A DNA stretch of 34,225 nucleotides from an uncultured Granulosicoccaceae bacterium (GCA_938003855.1 CALKXD010000039.1:1-34225), one strand, 5' to 3'; positions 16,497 through 25,402 are shown, numbered from the stretch's first letter. The notes: generated by a model not told the origin, from the letters alone. Translations and numbers: made by a program.

Positions 16497-17235
16497 AGCA
16501 ACGACACAACGACAACACACGCCACTGGATCGGATGGCAGATAATATGACTCAATTTCACCCCGACACTCATTGGCTGGCAGAATATGTCTCTGGCTCCC
16601 TGCCTGAAGCACAGGCGCTTTGCATTGCCACCCATCTTGAATTCTGTCCCCAGTGCAGAGCCGACATCAATGCACTGACCGAGATTGGTGCCAGTCTGTT
16701 TAGCGCGACTGACGACACAACGCCTCTGAACCCGCAGGTCCTCGATGCGGTCTGGCAGAGCATCACCCCTGACAACAATCCCCCGCCCGCGGTAGCAATT
16801 CAAGCAGAGTCACACCCGACCAGCGTGCCCGCCTACCCGGACAGCTTTCCGCGTGCGCTGCGCAAATTGATACCCGATGGTACATCCGGTCTACCGTGGA
16901 AAAACATCGGCTCGCGGCTGAGTGTGGCGAAACTGCACCGCATCGACGCTGAGCGTGACGTATCACTACACCGGCTTCAGCCCGGTGGTGTGGTGTCTGA
17001 TCATGATCACGGCGGCCGGGAGATCACGGTGGTGCTGTCTGGCAGCTTTTCGGATCAGAACGGCCAGTATCACCCCGGTGATTTTCTGGTCAGAGAACCC
17101 GGGGAAACACATCGGCCGACAGCAAGCGAAGACAACGAGTGTATCTGCCTGGCAGTTTGCGATGCTCCGGTTAAATTTACCGGTCTCTTCTCAAGGCTGC
17201 TAAACCCGCTGGTGGCGTTGCAGCACCGGCACTAG
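16489..17235 (+). CDS. chrR: ChrR-type zinc-binding anti-sigma factor with C-terminal cupin
   Basis: A 248-residue cytoplasmic anti-sigma factor. The zinc-binding N-terminal domain has H24 in F-H-P-D-T-H-W, H49, C53 and C56 in A-T-H-L-E-F-C-P-Q-C-R, equivalent to H6/H31/C35/C38 of Rhodobacter ChrR. The C-terminal cupin (about 135-225) keeps a full metal set: H172, H174, E178 and H208. In Rhodobacter the N-terminal half sequesters RpoE and the cupin half is needed for release on singlet oxygen; the intact motifs argue for the same here. A 20-residue polar N-terminal extension precedes the zinc domain, so a later ATG (M16 or M20) might be the true start. Confidence 0.93.
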   Translation: MNKATTQRQHTPLDRMADNMTQFHPDTHWLAEYVSGSLPEAQALCIATHLEFCPQCRADINALTEIGASLFSATDDTTPLNPQVLDAVWQSITPDNNPPPAVAIQAESHPTSVPAYPDSFPRALRKLIPDGTSGLPWKNIGSRLSVAKLHRIDAERDVSLHRLQPGGVVSDHDHGGREITVVLSGSFSDQNGQYHPGDFLVREPGETHRPTASEDNECICLAVCDAPVKFTGLFSRLLNPLVALQHRH

Positions 17236-17250
17236 ACATCTGATACGACA

Positions 17251-17291
17251 GGTGGTTTGCGTCTGTGCCTCTGCGGCGAGCGCAAACCACC
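17251..17291. terminator. Perfect 11-bp stem-loop downstream of chrR
   Basis: GGTGGTTTGCG (17251-17261) and CGCAAACCACC (17281-17291) are exact inverted copies around a 19-nt loop. The structure begins 16 bp after the chrR stop. No T-run follows, so it is not a textbook intrinsic terminator. It may stabilise the rpoE-chrR transcript end or, as DNA, be an operator for the flavoprotein gene 177 bp downstream. Confidence 0.45.
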
Positions 17292-17467
17292 CGCATCTCC
17301 CCCCCCGGAAAGCCACGGCCCGAAACCGCTCTGCCTGGATTCTCTTAGATGACCGCCAGACGCTGAGCCTGCCTGCAAGCAATTTAGCACCGCTTTTGAA
17401 ACCGGCTCCCGGCACAGGTCTGTGATAAATTCCCCCACTTTAGGTTTCCGACAGGTGGGACAGTTCA

Positions 17468-20026
17468 ATGCAGACACATGCACAGGCTGTAGTGATTGGT
17501 GGTGGGGTGGTCGGCTGCTCGGTGTTATTTCATCTGGCAAGGGCCGGCTGGACTGACGTACTGCTGATCGAGCGCTCCGAACTGACCTCGGGCTCATCGT
17601 GGCATGCGGCGGGCGGTTTCCATACTCTCAACGGTGACCCCAACGTCGCCAGGCTGCAAGCCTATACGGTATCGCTCTACGAAGAACTGGAAGCACTGTC
17701 CGGTCAATCCTGCGGACTGCATCTCACCGGTGGTGTAATGATGGCGGACAGCAAAGAACGCATGGACTTTCTGCGCTACGTGCACGCGACCGGTCGTGCA
17801 CTGGGCATGGAAACCGAAATCATCACGCCCTCTGAGGCGAAATCGATGTTCCCACTGATGGACGAGTCGCATTTTGTCGGCGCACTGTGGGACCCGGTGG
17901 AAGGCCACCTCGATCCTTCAGGGACAACGCACGCCTATGCCAAGGCCGCGCAGAAACTGGGCGCCGGCATTGAACTGCGCAACCGCGTCACCGACATCAC
18001 CCAAACCCCTGATGGCACGTGGAGCGTGCATACAGAAAAAGGTATTGTGAAAACCGAACATGTCGTCAATGCCGGTGGCTTGTGGGCGCGTGAAGTCGGA
18101 CGCATGGTCGGGCTGGAGTTACCGGTGCTGGCGATGGAGCACATGTATTTACTCACCGACACGATGCCTGAAGTCGAAGAATTTAATCAGAGTACCGGCA
18201 GAGAGCTGGTGGGTGTGATCGACTTCAAAGGTGAAATCTATACCCGTCAGGAACGCAGCGGACTGCTGTTGGGCACTTACGAAAAAGCCTGCAAGCCCTG
18301 GGCACCGCTTGAGACATCGTGGGACTTCGGCCACGAACTTCTACAACCCGACCTCGATCGCATTGCCCCGTCACTGGACATTGGCTTCAAGCACTTTCCG
18401 GCATTTGAGCAGGCCGGTATTAAGCAAACCATCAATGGTCCGTTTACCTTTGCACCGGATGGCAATCCGCTGGTCGGTCCGGTGCAGGGCCTGACCAATT
18501 TCTGGTCGGCGTGTGCTGTGATGGCCGGGTTCAGTCAGGGCGGCGGCGTGGGACTGACACTGGCAAACTGGATGGTGCACGGTGATCCGGGCGCTGATGT
18601 GTTTGCAATGGACGTGGCACGCTTCGGTGACTTCACTACCTTGCGCTACACCAACGCCAAGGTCAGAGAAAATTACTCGCGCCGCTTTTCTATCCGGTTC
18701 CCGAATGAAGAACTGCCTGCTGCCCGCCCGCAACAGACAACGCCTCTATATGACATCATGCTGCGGGACAACAACGCGGTGATGGGTGACACCTGGGGGC
18801 TGGAAACTCCGCTGTGGTTTGCACCGGCAGGCACTGACGCGGTAGATGATCTGTCGTTTCATCGCTCCAACGATTTTCAACATGTCGCAAACGAGGTCAA
18901 TGCCGTGCGCAACTCTGTTGGCGTGACCGAGATTGCCAACTTTGCCAAGTACCGCATCAGCGGCAGTGGTGCCGAGCACTGGCTAAGCCACCTGATGACT
19001 AACACAATGCCAGCCACCGGGCGTCTGGTCCTGACCCCGATGCTTAATCATAACGGCAAATTAATCGGTGATTTCACCATCGCCAAAGCGGACGAAAACC
19101 TGTTTTACGTATGGGGCTCATCGGCAGCGCAAATTTATCATATGCGCTGGTTTGAGCAACTTCTACCCGACGACGGCAGTGTGGCGATTCACCGTTATGG
19201 ACAAACTCTGGTTGGCCTGTCTATCGCCGGTCCGAACGCACGCAAGGTATTGGCAGAACTCACTGATGACAATGTCGACAATACCCACTTTCGATTCATG
19301 CAACATCGCAGCATGGATGTGGCCGGCTGCCCTTGCCTGGTAAACCGCATCACCTACTCCGGCGACCTTGGCTATGAAATCTGGATGGAGCCCACCTACG
19401 AGCGGCAGGTCTATCTGGCGATCAAAGACGCCGGTGCGCAATACAATATAGCCGACTTCGGTATGCGTGCACTGTTGTCGATGCGGCTGGAAAAAAACTT
19501 TCCCAGCTGGTTTGCCGAACTGCGCCCGGTCTACGGACCCTTCGAAGCGTCTATGGAGCGCTTCATCAAACTTGAAAAAAACACCTTTATTGGACGCGAC
19601 AAAGCAGCAGAAGAGCTGGCCGGCGGTCCTAAGCTTAAACGCGTTTCATTTTCGATAAGCACAGAAAAAACCGACGTTATGGGCGACGAACCCATCTGGG
19701 CACTAATCCCTGATGCGATGGGTGATATCACCCCGCTACTAGCCATTGAAAAGCCACACGGATTTGGTGCACCACGCTTTGACAAACAGGGCATGGAAAC
19801 CGCAAAAGCGACACCGCAAATCGACGGCAACTGGCGCGTTGTGGGCTGGGTGACATCCGGGGGCTATGGCCACTCGGTGCAATTGTCACTGGCGCAGGGC
19901 TATATACCCTCGGCCCTTGCCACTGACGATATAGAGTTTGAAATCGAAATTCTAGGTGTGCGCTGTGCTGCAAAAATAGAGATAGCGCCACCGTTTGATC
20001 CACAGGGCACAAAAATGCGCTCCTGA
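17468..20026 (+). CDS. Dimethylglycine/sarcosine dehydrogenase-like FAD-GcvT protein
   Basis: An 852-residue two-part flavoenzyme. Residues 1 to about 390 are a DAO-type FAD domain with G-G-G-V-V-G (11-16) and H46 in S-S-W-H-A-A-G-G. This histidine matches the one covalently linked to FAD in dimethylglycine and sarcosine dehydrogenases. A middle FAO_M-like segment leads to a GcvT-type folate-binding domain (about 440-830, with S-G-D-L-G-Y-E-I-W and the final barrel W-V-T-S-G-G-Y-G-H-S). Such enzymes oxidatively demethylate N-methylated glycines and pass the one-carbon unit to tetrahydrofolate. The exact substrate (dimethylglycine, sarcosine or a relative) is not determined. AGGTGGGAC precedes the ATG. 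It ends 9 bp from the convergent OmpA-family gene. Confidence 0.88.
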   Translation: MQTHAQAVVIGGGVVGCSVLFHLARAGWTDVLLIERSELTSGSSWHAAGGFHTLNGDPNVARLQAYTVSLYEELEALSGQSCGLHLTGGVMMADSKERMDFLRYVHATGRALGMETEIITPSEAKSMFPLMDESHFVGALWDPVEGHLDPSGTTHAYAKAAQKLGAGIELRNRVTDITQTPDGTWSVHTEKGIVKTEHVVNAGGLWAREVGRMVGLELPVLAMEHMYLLTDTMPEVEEFNQSTGRELVGVIDFKGEIYTRQERSGLLLGTYEKACKPWAPLETSWDFGHELLQPDLDRIAPSLDIGFKHFPAFEQAGIKQTINGPFTFAPDGNPLVGPVQGLTNFWSACAVMAGFSQGGGVGLTLANWMVHGDPGADVFAMDVARFGDFTTLRYTNAKVRENYSRRFSIRFPNEELPAARPQQTTPLYDIMLRDNNAVMGDTWGLETPLWFAPAGTDAVDDLSFHRSNDFQHVANEVNAVRNSVGVTEIANFAKYRISGSGAEHWLSHLMTNTMPATGRLVLTPMLNHNGKLIGDFTIAKADENLFYVWGSSAAQIYHMRWFEQLLPDDGSVAIHRYGQTLVGLSIAGPNARKVLAELTDDNVDNTHFRFMQHRSMDVAGCPCLVNRITYSGDLGYEIWMEPTYERQVYLAIKDAGAQYNIADFGMRALLSMRLEKNFPSWFAELRPVYGPFEASMERFIKLEKNTFIGRDKAAEELAGGPKLKRVSFSISTEKTDVMGDEPIWALIPDAMGDITPLLAIEKPHGFGAPRFDKQGMETAKATPQIDGNWRVVGWVTSGGYGHSVQLSLAQGYIPSALATDDIEFEIEILGVRCAAKIEIAPPFDPQGTKMRS

Positions 20027-20035
20027 TGCGTCGCT

Positions 20036-21154
20036 CTACAGCGCTAGTTCTATGATCAGATTTACCCGGCGGTTATTCTGCCGACCTGCTACGGTGGCAT
20101 TGCGGTCTGTCGGTTCGGCTTCACCCAGACCGGCGGTGACTAAGCGCGATTTTTCAAACCCCTGACCTTGCAGATATTCGGCGACTGCATCTGCTCTGCG
20201 TTGCGACAACACCAGGTTGTAGTCATCGTCTCCGGTGCTGTCGGCATGCCCGTTGATCTGTAGCAATACGCATTTATTTTCGCGCAATGGCGTCACTATG
20301 CGATCAAGCGTAGCGCGCGAGGCCTGATCGAGAAACGTCGAATCGCGGGTAAAATATACGTTGCCAGCGGCTCCGGGGGTCAGACCACAACCGCTAACAG
20401 CGGCCGGCTGTTGCTGCGATGCCACAACGCTGTTATCCAGTGCCGATGCCAGCAGCGGCTCGACCGGGCTGTTTGCCGGAGTCCGGTTTTCACTGGCAGC
20501 CGACGACTGAAATGGTGGATGCACACGGCCACCAAAACGGTATCTGAAGGCCAGCTGGGCATAGCTAACGTCTGAATCGTAGGATAGATACTCGGCACGC
20601 AACGCTGTATTAGATCGATGGGTATATTCTATTCCGGCACCCGCCAGTATATGCGTGTCATGGACCTGCACAAATGCCAGCTCACCAACCGGGTCAATAG
20701 TCGTGCGACCATATCCGGCCCTGCCAAAGAAACTAAACCCCTCCCTGCGGGGACGCGGTAACAGGTACACCATTGCGCTGGCGCCATAGAGACGGTAGCT
20801 GAGTCTTGAATCGGGGGAGAACCGGGCACTCCCCAACTCAGCGCCGTGGAGCTCCATCGACAATCGCCGGTTAATATCCATCCCCATGATCACAGAAGCA
20901 CCAACGGCGGAATCATCAGTCTGGCCGATCGACGATAGGTCGCTGGTATCCGGTTGTAACCGACTGATCCCCGTGCCAATCGCAACATAGAAGCGCTGTT
21001 CTACTGCAGCGCTTGTGGCTGCCTGATGTACAGGGCCTGTCTCTTCGACGGCTCTGTCGGGCGAAACAGAACAGGCAGCGAGTAGTGCACAGGCACATAA
21101 CCCGAACAGGCGACGCGCAATTCGATATTCGCTGTACATTGCTGCTGAAGTCAT
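20036..21154 (-). CDS. OmpA-family outer-membrane lipoprotein
   Basis: A 372-residue envelope protein. A signal sequence with the lipobox L-A-A-C ends at C28, predicting lipidation. Residues about 50-210 show alternating aromatic strands (R-F-Y-V-A-I-G-T-G through L-A-F-R-Y-R-F-G-G) like an OmpA-type beta-barrel. A proline/serine linker follows, then a C-terminal OmpA peptidoglycan-binding domain (about 260-372, with N-G-H-A-D-S-T-G-D, L-S-Q-R-R-A-D-A-V and N-R-R-V). It probably ties the outer membrane to the cell wall. A lipid anchor together with a barrel in one polypeptide is less common and may mean the barrel-like part folds differently. The ATG follows AGAGG at good distance. Confidence 0.85.
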   Translation of the reverse strand: MTSAAMYSEYRIARRLFGLCACALLAACSVSPDRAVEETGPVHQAATSAAVEQRFYVAIGTGISRLQPDTSDLSSIGQTDDSAVGASVIMGMDINRRLSMELHGAELGSARFSPDSRLSYRLYGASAMVYLLPRPRREGFSFFGRAGYGRTTIDPVGELAFVQVHDTHILAGAGIEYTHRSNTALRAEYLSYDSDVSYAQLAFRYRFGGRVHPPFQSSAASENRTPANSPVEPLLASALDNSVVASQQQPAAVSGCGLTPGAAGNVYFTRDSTFLDQASRATLDRIVTPLRENKCVLLQINGHADSTGDDDYNLVLSQRRADAVAEYLQGQGFEKSRLVTAGLGEAEPTDRNATVAGRQNNRRVNLIIELAL

Positions 21155-21500
21155 TTACGGCCTCTATCCATCGAGGGGGCATCGCTCTGAGTCGCTGGCC
21201 ATGCCCCTGGCCTGACAGTGTCATCACTGCAGCAAACCGGTGGCCAGGGAGGATCGGGGGCTCGCCCTTCAGGCTGCTGATGCAGCCAGATTTCATCTGA
21301 CCATTAGCGACACCGGACTAGCCGGTCTGCGTGTACTCCCTACAGTAGCGAGCAAAGCGGCACGATCTGAATCACACAAACAACCATTTGCGTGACCTGG
21401 TTCAAGGTTTAGCAGTCACCCCCGTAGTTTTCGACATTCAGCAGTGAGCCTGGAGCGTTATCACCCCCCCCGGATACAACCGCACCTCAAGCCTGCAGAC
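21155..21500. other. Gene-free leader region of the OmpA-family lipoprotein gene
   Basis: No family-like reading frame is present. ACCGG (21312-21316) and CCGGT (21322-21326) form a 5-bp stem. Several other GC-rich inverted stretches at 21160-21260 could give a structured leader for the minus-strand lipoprotein gene. I looked for a c-di-GMP (GEMM) riboswitch because of the GCAAAGC at about 21353 but did not find its second conserved half. Confidence 0.35.
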
Positions 21501-21530
21501 AAAAAAAACCCCGCTGGTGCGGGGTTTTTT
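21501..21530. terminator. Bidirectional intrinsic terminator after xsc
   Basis: CCCCGC (21509-21514) and GCGGGG (21519-21524) pair around TGGT, flanked by eight A on the left and six T on the right. The structure therefore works in both directions. It lies 43 bp past the xsc stop on the minus strand, so it ends xsc transcription there. It would also shield xsc from plus-strand read-through. Confidence 0.9.
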
Positions 21531-21573
21531 CTATTTGAACTTATTGTTCAATGACGGCCTGCAACAGTAAGCC

Positions 21574-23352
21574 CTACAGCGCACCCGCCTGCGGGCGCAT
21601 GTCTGCCGGATCTATACCGGCAACTGCGACTGGCTTTTTCATTGCATCGCGACGGAAGGGCTCGCCGAGCTCCTGGTTCAGGATCACTTCTATAAAGGTA
21701 GTGACGCCATCTGCCTGAGCTTTGCATGCCGCACTCAGTGTGTCGGTCAGCTCGTCCATGGTACGAACCGTGACACCTTTCAGGCCGCAGCCTTCCGCTA
21801 CTTTTGAGTAGCTTAAGCCCGCGTCCAGCTCGGTGCCGACAAAGTTATTCTCATACCATAACGTTGTGTTGCGCTTTTCTGCGCCCCACTGGTAGTTGCG
21901 GAAAATCACCATGGTAATTGCCGGCCATTCTTCCCGTCCCACAGACGACATTTCGTTCATGGAAATACCAAAAGCACCGTCACCGGCAAAACCGACTACC
22001 GGAGTATCAGGGCAACCGATTTTGGCACCGATGATTGACGGAAAACCGTACCCACAGGGTCCGAACAAGCCTGGCGCCAGATACTTGCGGCCTTTTTCAA
22101 ATGTCGGGTAAGCGTTGCCAATGGCGCAGTTGTTACCAATGTCGCTGGAGATAATCGCCTCGTCAGGCAGACCCATCTGGATTGCACGCCAGGCCATGCG
22201 CGGGGACATACGATCAGGGTCACGGGTACGGCTGTCGGCATTCCAGGTGGTACCCGGATCGTCGTCTTCGTGATCCATGCTGGACAGCGCCTGCAACCAA
22301 CCCGATTTAGTGGTACGGATGAGTTCGGCACGGCCTTCGCGGTCGGCATCGCCAGCACTGGCAGACAACTGTGACAACAGCGACTGGGCAACCATTTTCG
22401 CATCGCCGCAGATACCGACGGTTACTTTCTTGGTCAGACCAATGCGATCAGCGTTCAGATCGACCTGGATGATCTTGGCGTCTTGTGGCCAGTAGTCGAT
22501 GCCGTAGCCTGGCAGGGTTGAGAATGGATTCAAGCGGGTCCCGAGTGCCAGTACGACGTCGGCCTTGGAGATCAGCTCCATGGCCGCTTTGCTGCCGTTG
22601 TACCCGAGCGGGCCGACCGCCATCGGGTGTGAACCCGGGAAGGCGTCGTTGTGCTGGTAACCACAGCAAACCGGTGCTGTCAGTCGATCAGCCAATGCTG
22701 CGCAGTCATTGATAGCGTCACCGATAACGACACCGGCACCAGACAATATCACCGGAAATTTAGCGTTCGACAGCAGTTCTGCAGCCTGCGTAATGGCGTT
22801 AGCGCCGCCGGCAGGTCGCTCGAGTTCAACCACCTGCGGCAACTCTATATCGATGACCTGAGTCCAGAAATCGCGCGGAACGTTAATCTGTGCCGGAGCA
22901 CAGCCACGCCAGGCTTTCAGGATCACACGGTTCAGGACTTCTGCGATTCGTGTGGGATCGCGGACTTCTTCCTGATAGCAGACCATTTCCGAGAACATAG
23001 CCATCTGCTCGACTTCCTGGAAGCCACCCTGACCGATGGTTTTGTTGGCCGCCTGTGGCGTGACCAGCAGCATCGGCGTGTGATTCCAGTACGCTGTTTT
23101 AACGGCGGTGACAAAGCCGGTCACACCCGGGCCGTTCTGTGCAATGGCCATCCCCATTTTACCGGTGGAGCGGGTGTAGCCATCGCAGATCAGACCACCG
23201 TTGGTTTCATGGGCAACATCCCAGAAGGTGATCCCCGCTTTTGGGAATAAATCGGAAATCGGCATAAATGCAGAGCCAATAATTCCAAAAGCCTGTTCAA
23301 TTCCATGCCGTTGCAATACTTTTACAAAGGCCTCTTCGGTGGTCATCTTCAT
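21574..23352 (-). CDS. xsc: Sulfoacetaldehyde acetyltransferase
   Basis: Xsc is a thiamine-diphosphate enzyme that turns sulfoacetaldehyde and phosphate into acetyl phosphate and sulfite, the C-S bond-breaking step in use of taurine and other C2 sulfonates. The 592-residue protein has the family N-terminus (E-E-A-F-V-K-V-L-Q and F-G-I-I-G-S-A-F-M-P-I-S-D) and catalytic E49 in A-H-E-T-N-G-G. The ThDP/metal motif is G-D-G (457-459) to N-Y-Q-W-G-A-E-K-R-N (486-495). Length matches characterised Xsc (about 590). No pta, taurine aminotransferase/dehydrogenase or tau transporter genes adjoin it. A palindrome overlapping its likely -10 box suggests specific regulation, and a strong terminator ends the unit, so it is probably monocistronic. 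Confidence 0.95.
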   Translation of the reverse strand: MKMTTEEAFVKVLQRHGIEQAFGIIGSAFMPISDLFPKAGITFWDVAHETNGGLICDGYTRSTGKMGMAIAQNGPGVTGFVTAVKTAYWNHTPMLLVTPQAANKTIGQGGFQEVEQMAMFSEMVCYQEEVRDPTRIAEVLNRVILKAWRGCAPAQINVPRDFWTQVIDIELPQVVELERPAGGANAITQAAELLSNAKFPVILSGAGVVIGDAINDCAALADRLTAPVCCGYQHNDAFPGSHPMAVGPLGYNGSKAAMELISKADVVLALGTRLNPFSTLPGYGIDYWPQDAKIIQVDLNADRIGLTKKVTVGICGDAKMVAQSLLSQLSASAGDADREGRAELIRTTKSGWLQALSSMDHEDDDPGTTWNADSRTRDPDRMSPRMAWRAIQMGLPDEAIISSDIGNNCAIGNAYPTFEKGRKYLAPGLFGPCGYGFPSIIGAKIGCPDTPVVGFAGDGAFGISMNEMSSVGREEWPAITMVIFRNYQWGAEKRNTTLWYENNFVGTELDAGLSYSKVAEGCGLKGVTVRTMDELTDTLSAACKAQADGVTTFIEVILNQELGEPFRRDAMKKPVAVAGIDPADMRPQAGAL

Positions 23353-23422
23353 TGACGTTCGTCCCAGTGTTGATAATGGCGCGTATGGTCGGTTTTACAG
23401 TGAATGACTACAAGTGCCAGAT

Positions 23423-23438
23423 TAATCGCGCGATTATA
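23423..23438 (-). promoter_or_regulatory. Palindromic operator overlapping the xsc -10 box
   Basis: TAATCGCGCGATTA (23423-23436) is a perfect 14-bp palindrome. On the minus strand it overlaps a TATAAT -10 box (23438-23433), which is 81 bp from the xsc ATG. No good -35 is present at 16-18 bp. The rest of the 529-bp divergent region to 23881 holds short GC-rich stems, for example GTCTGT/ACAGAC at 23749-23764, a TATACT at 23733-23738 toward the transporter, and no convincing gene. Confidence 0.5.
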
Positions 23439-23881
23439 CCAGTCAGCTGAAAGTGGTACCGCACGGCAGAAAATTGTTTGTTTTGCGATAGGCAGCGTGC
23501 TACTGCCACGGCCCCTTTGCTGGATTTACTCGCGCAGGAAACCTGGTGTTTTGCCGGCAAGTCGCCGGGGACCGGTGCTTGAGCAGCCGTCGCGGCACTG
23601 TCATCCTGCCTGGTGCCTGCCCCATGCCCGGTCTGACTGCAATATCGTAGTAGACCCGAGGAAATCAAGCGATAGATGGAAAAAATTAAGCTTCGGGTCG
23701 CAGCGAGTCAGGTTGTGCCAGCGCGTTTTCCGTATACTTGTAACACCTGTCTGTCGGAACAGACCAACCGTCGATTTTTCGGGTAAGCCGGCCTTACAGA
23801 ATCACGGCGCTTAGATTGTTAGCCGGCAAGCGACAAGGCGCGTCGTACTTTCCACAACCTCTGAAAGCAGATTCTCTGCCT

Positions 23882-25402
23882 ATGTCACCTGCCAAAACAT
23901 CAGCGCTCATCGAAACCCGCCAGATTGGCAAATCGTTTGGCAAGACAATCGCCAATCAAAACATCGATTTCCAGGTCGTTCCGGGCCAGATTCACGCCTT
24001 GCTGGGTGAGAATGGCGCCGGAAAATCGACCTTGATGAAAATCATCTGCGGCCTGCAACAGCCGGATTCCGGCACCCTCTTCTGGAAGGGCCAAGCGGTT
24101 GAAATCTCCAGCCCGAAACTCGCCCGTGCCATGGGCATCGGCATGGTGCACCAGCACTTTGCACTCTTCGAAGGCCTGTCAGTGGCAGAAAACATCGCTT
24201 TCAGTATCGATGGTGCAGTACAGGGGCCGGCACTTGAAAAAAAGATTCTGGCGCTGGCCGACAAATTCGGCCTGGCGGTTGAGCCGCACCGCCCGGTGTT
24301 TGAGCTGTCGGCCGGTGAACGCCAGCGCATCGAGATCCTGCGCGCCTTGCTGCAAACCCCGGAATTACTGATTCTCGATGAGCCCACCTCGGTGCTGACC
24401 CCGCAGGAAGCCGATCAACTCTTCGACACAGTAAGGAAGCTGGCCAATGAAGGGCACGGCGTCGTTTTTATCAGTCATAAGTTAAAAGAGGTTCGCGACC
24501 TATGCGACTCGGCCACCATTCTGCGTGCCGGCACCGTGGTGGGCAGTTGCGATCCTCGCACAACCAGCCCGGAAGAGATTGCCGAACTGATGCTCGGCAG
24601 TCGCGAAATAAAAGCGGTATCAACACCGCGCGACACCGGCGGCGAACGACTGCGCATTCAGAACCTGACAATGTCGGTCGACGCACAGTCGTTGCAGATC
24701 GAGTCACTCTCACTGCTGGCCGGCGAGATATTCGGGGTAGCCGGTGTGGCGGGCAACGGACAGGAGCTGTTGTTTGCAGCACTAAGCGGCGAGCAACTTT
24801 GCAGGCCGGCAGACTCTATTGTCATTAACAACGAGCCCGTCGGCGCGACAGGACCTAACGGCAGGCGTGCGTTGCAGGCGATGTTTGTGCCTGAGGAGCG
24901 GTTGGGACACGCTGCGGTGCCGCACATGAGCCTGATCGACAACACATTGCTCACCAACGTCACCAACCCTGACATCGTCAGCCGTGGCATCGTCAACCGG
25001 CAGAGACTGATCGACAACGCCGGGCAAATTTCAGAGCGTTTCGAGGTGCGCCATCCGGGTTTAAAGCGGGCGGCGCAAAATCTCTCCGGTGGCAATCTGC
25101 AAAAATTTGTCGTCGGCCGTGAACTCCTCAAACAGCCGGCGCTGCTGGTTGTCAATCAACCCACCTGGGGGGTCGATGCCTTATCGGCCGTCCGTATCAG
25201 AGAGGCGTTGCTGTCACTGGCTGGCAGCGGCTCGGCTATCCTGGTTATCAGCCAGGATCTCGACGAACTACTGGAAATTTCCGACCGGCTGGCCGTGCTG
25301 CATCAAGGGGTGCTGGGCAACGCACGTCCTGTCCATGAGTGGACGGTGGAAGCACTGGGTCTGGCTATGACCGGCAGCGAGGACAACCATGATCACTCTT
25401 GA
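23882..25402 (+). CDS. BMP-type ABC transporter ATP-binding protein (two ABC domains)
   Basis: A 506-residue duplicated ATPase of the sugar/nucleoside importer class. The first domain has Walker A G-E-N-G-A-G-K-S-T, signature L-S-A-G-E-R-Q-R and Walker B L-L-I-L-D-E-P-T. In the second, Walker A is degraded to G-V-A-G-N-G-Q, but the signature L-S-G-G-N-L-Q-K remains, and Walker B reads L-L-V-V-N-Q-P-T. This asymmetry is normal for the class. It energises the two permeases encoded immediately downstream (14-bp overlap). The frame is open to 23816, but the ATG at 23882 gives the family N-terminus; its ribosome site is weak. Confidence 0.92.
   Translation: MSPAKTSALIETRQIGKSFGKTIANQNIDFQVVPGQIHALLGENGAGKSTLMKIICGLQQPDSGTLFWKGQAVEISSPKLARAMGIGMVHQHFALFEGLSVAENIAFSIDGAVQGPALEKKILALADKFGLAVEPHRPVFELSAGERQRIEILRALLQTPELLILDEPTSVLTPQEADQLFDTVRKLANEGHGVVFISHKLKEVRDLCDSATILRAGTVVGSCDPRTTSPEEIAELMLGSREIKAVSTPRDTGGERLRIQNLTMSVDAQSLQIESLSLLAGEIFGVAGVAGNGQELLFAALSGEQLCRPADSIVINNEPVGATGPNGRRALQAMFVPEERLGHAAVPHMSLIDNTLLTNVTNPDIVSRGIVNRQRLIDNAGQISERFEVRHPGLKRAAQNLSGGNLQKFVVGRELLKQPALLVVNQPTWGVDALSAVRIREALLSLAGSGSAILVISQDLDELLEISDRLAVLHQGVLGNARPVHEWTVEALGLAMTGSEDNHDHS

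Noticed and set aside
21300-21440. Possible c-di-GMP riboswitch (GCAAAGC segment)
   Set aside because: The second conserved helix and tetraloop receptor were not found, and orientation relative to the lipoprotein gene did not fit.
22651-23250. 199-codon plus-strand frame
   Set aside because: It is a shadow antisense to xsc and shows no recognisable domain.
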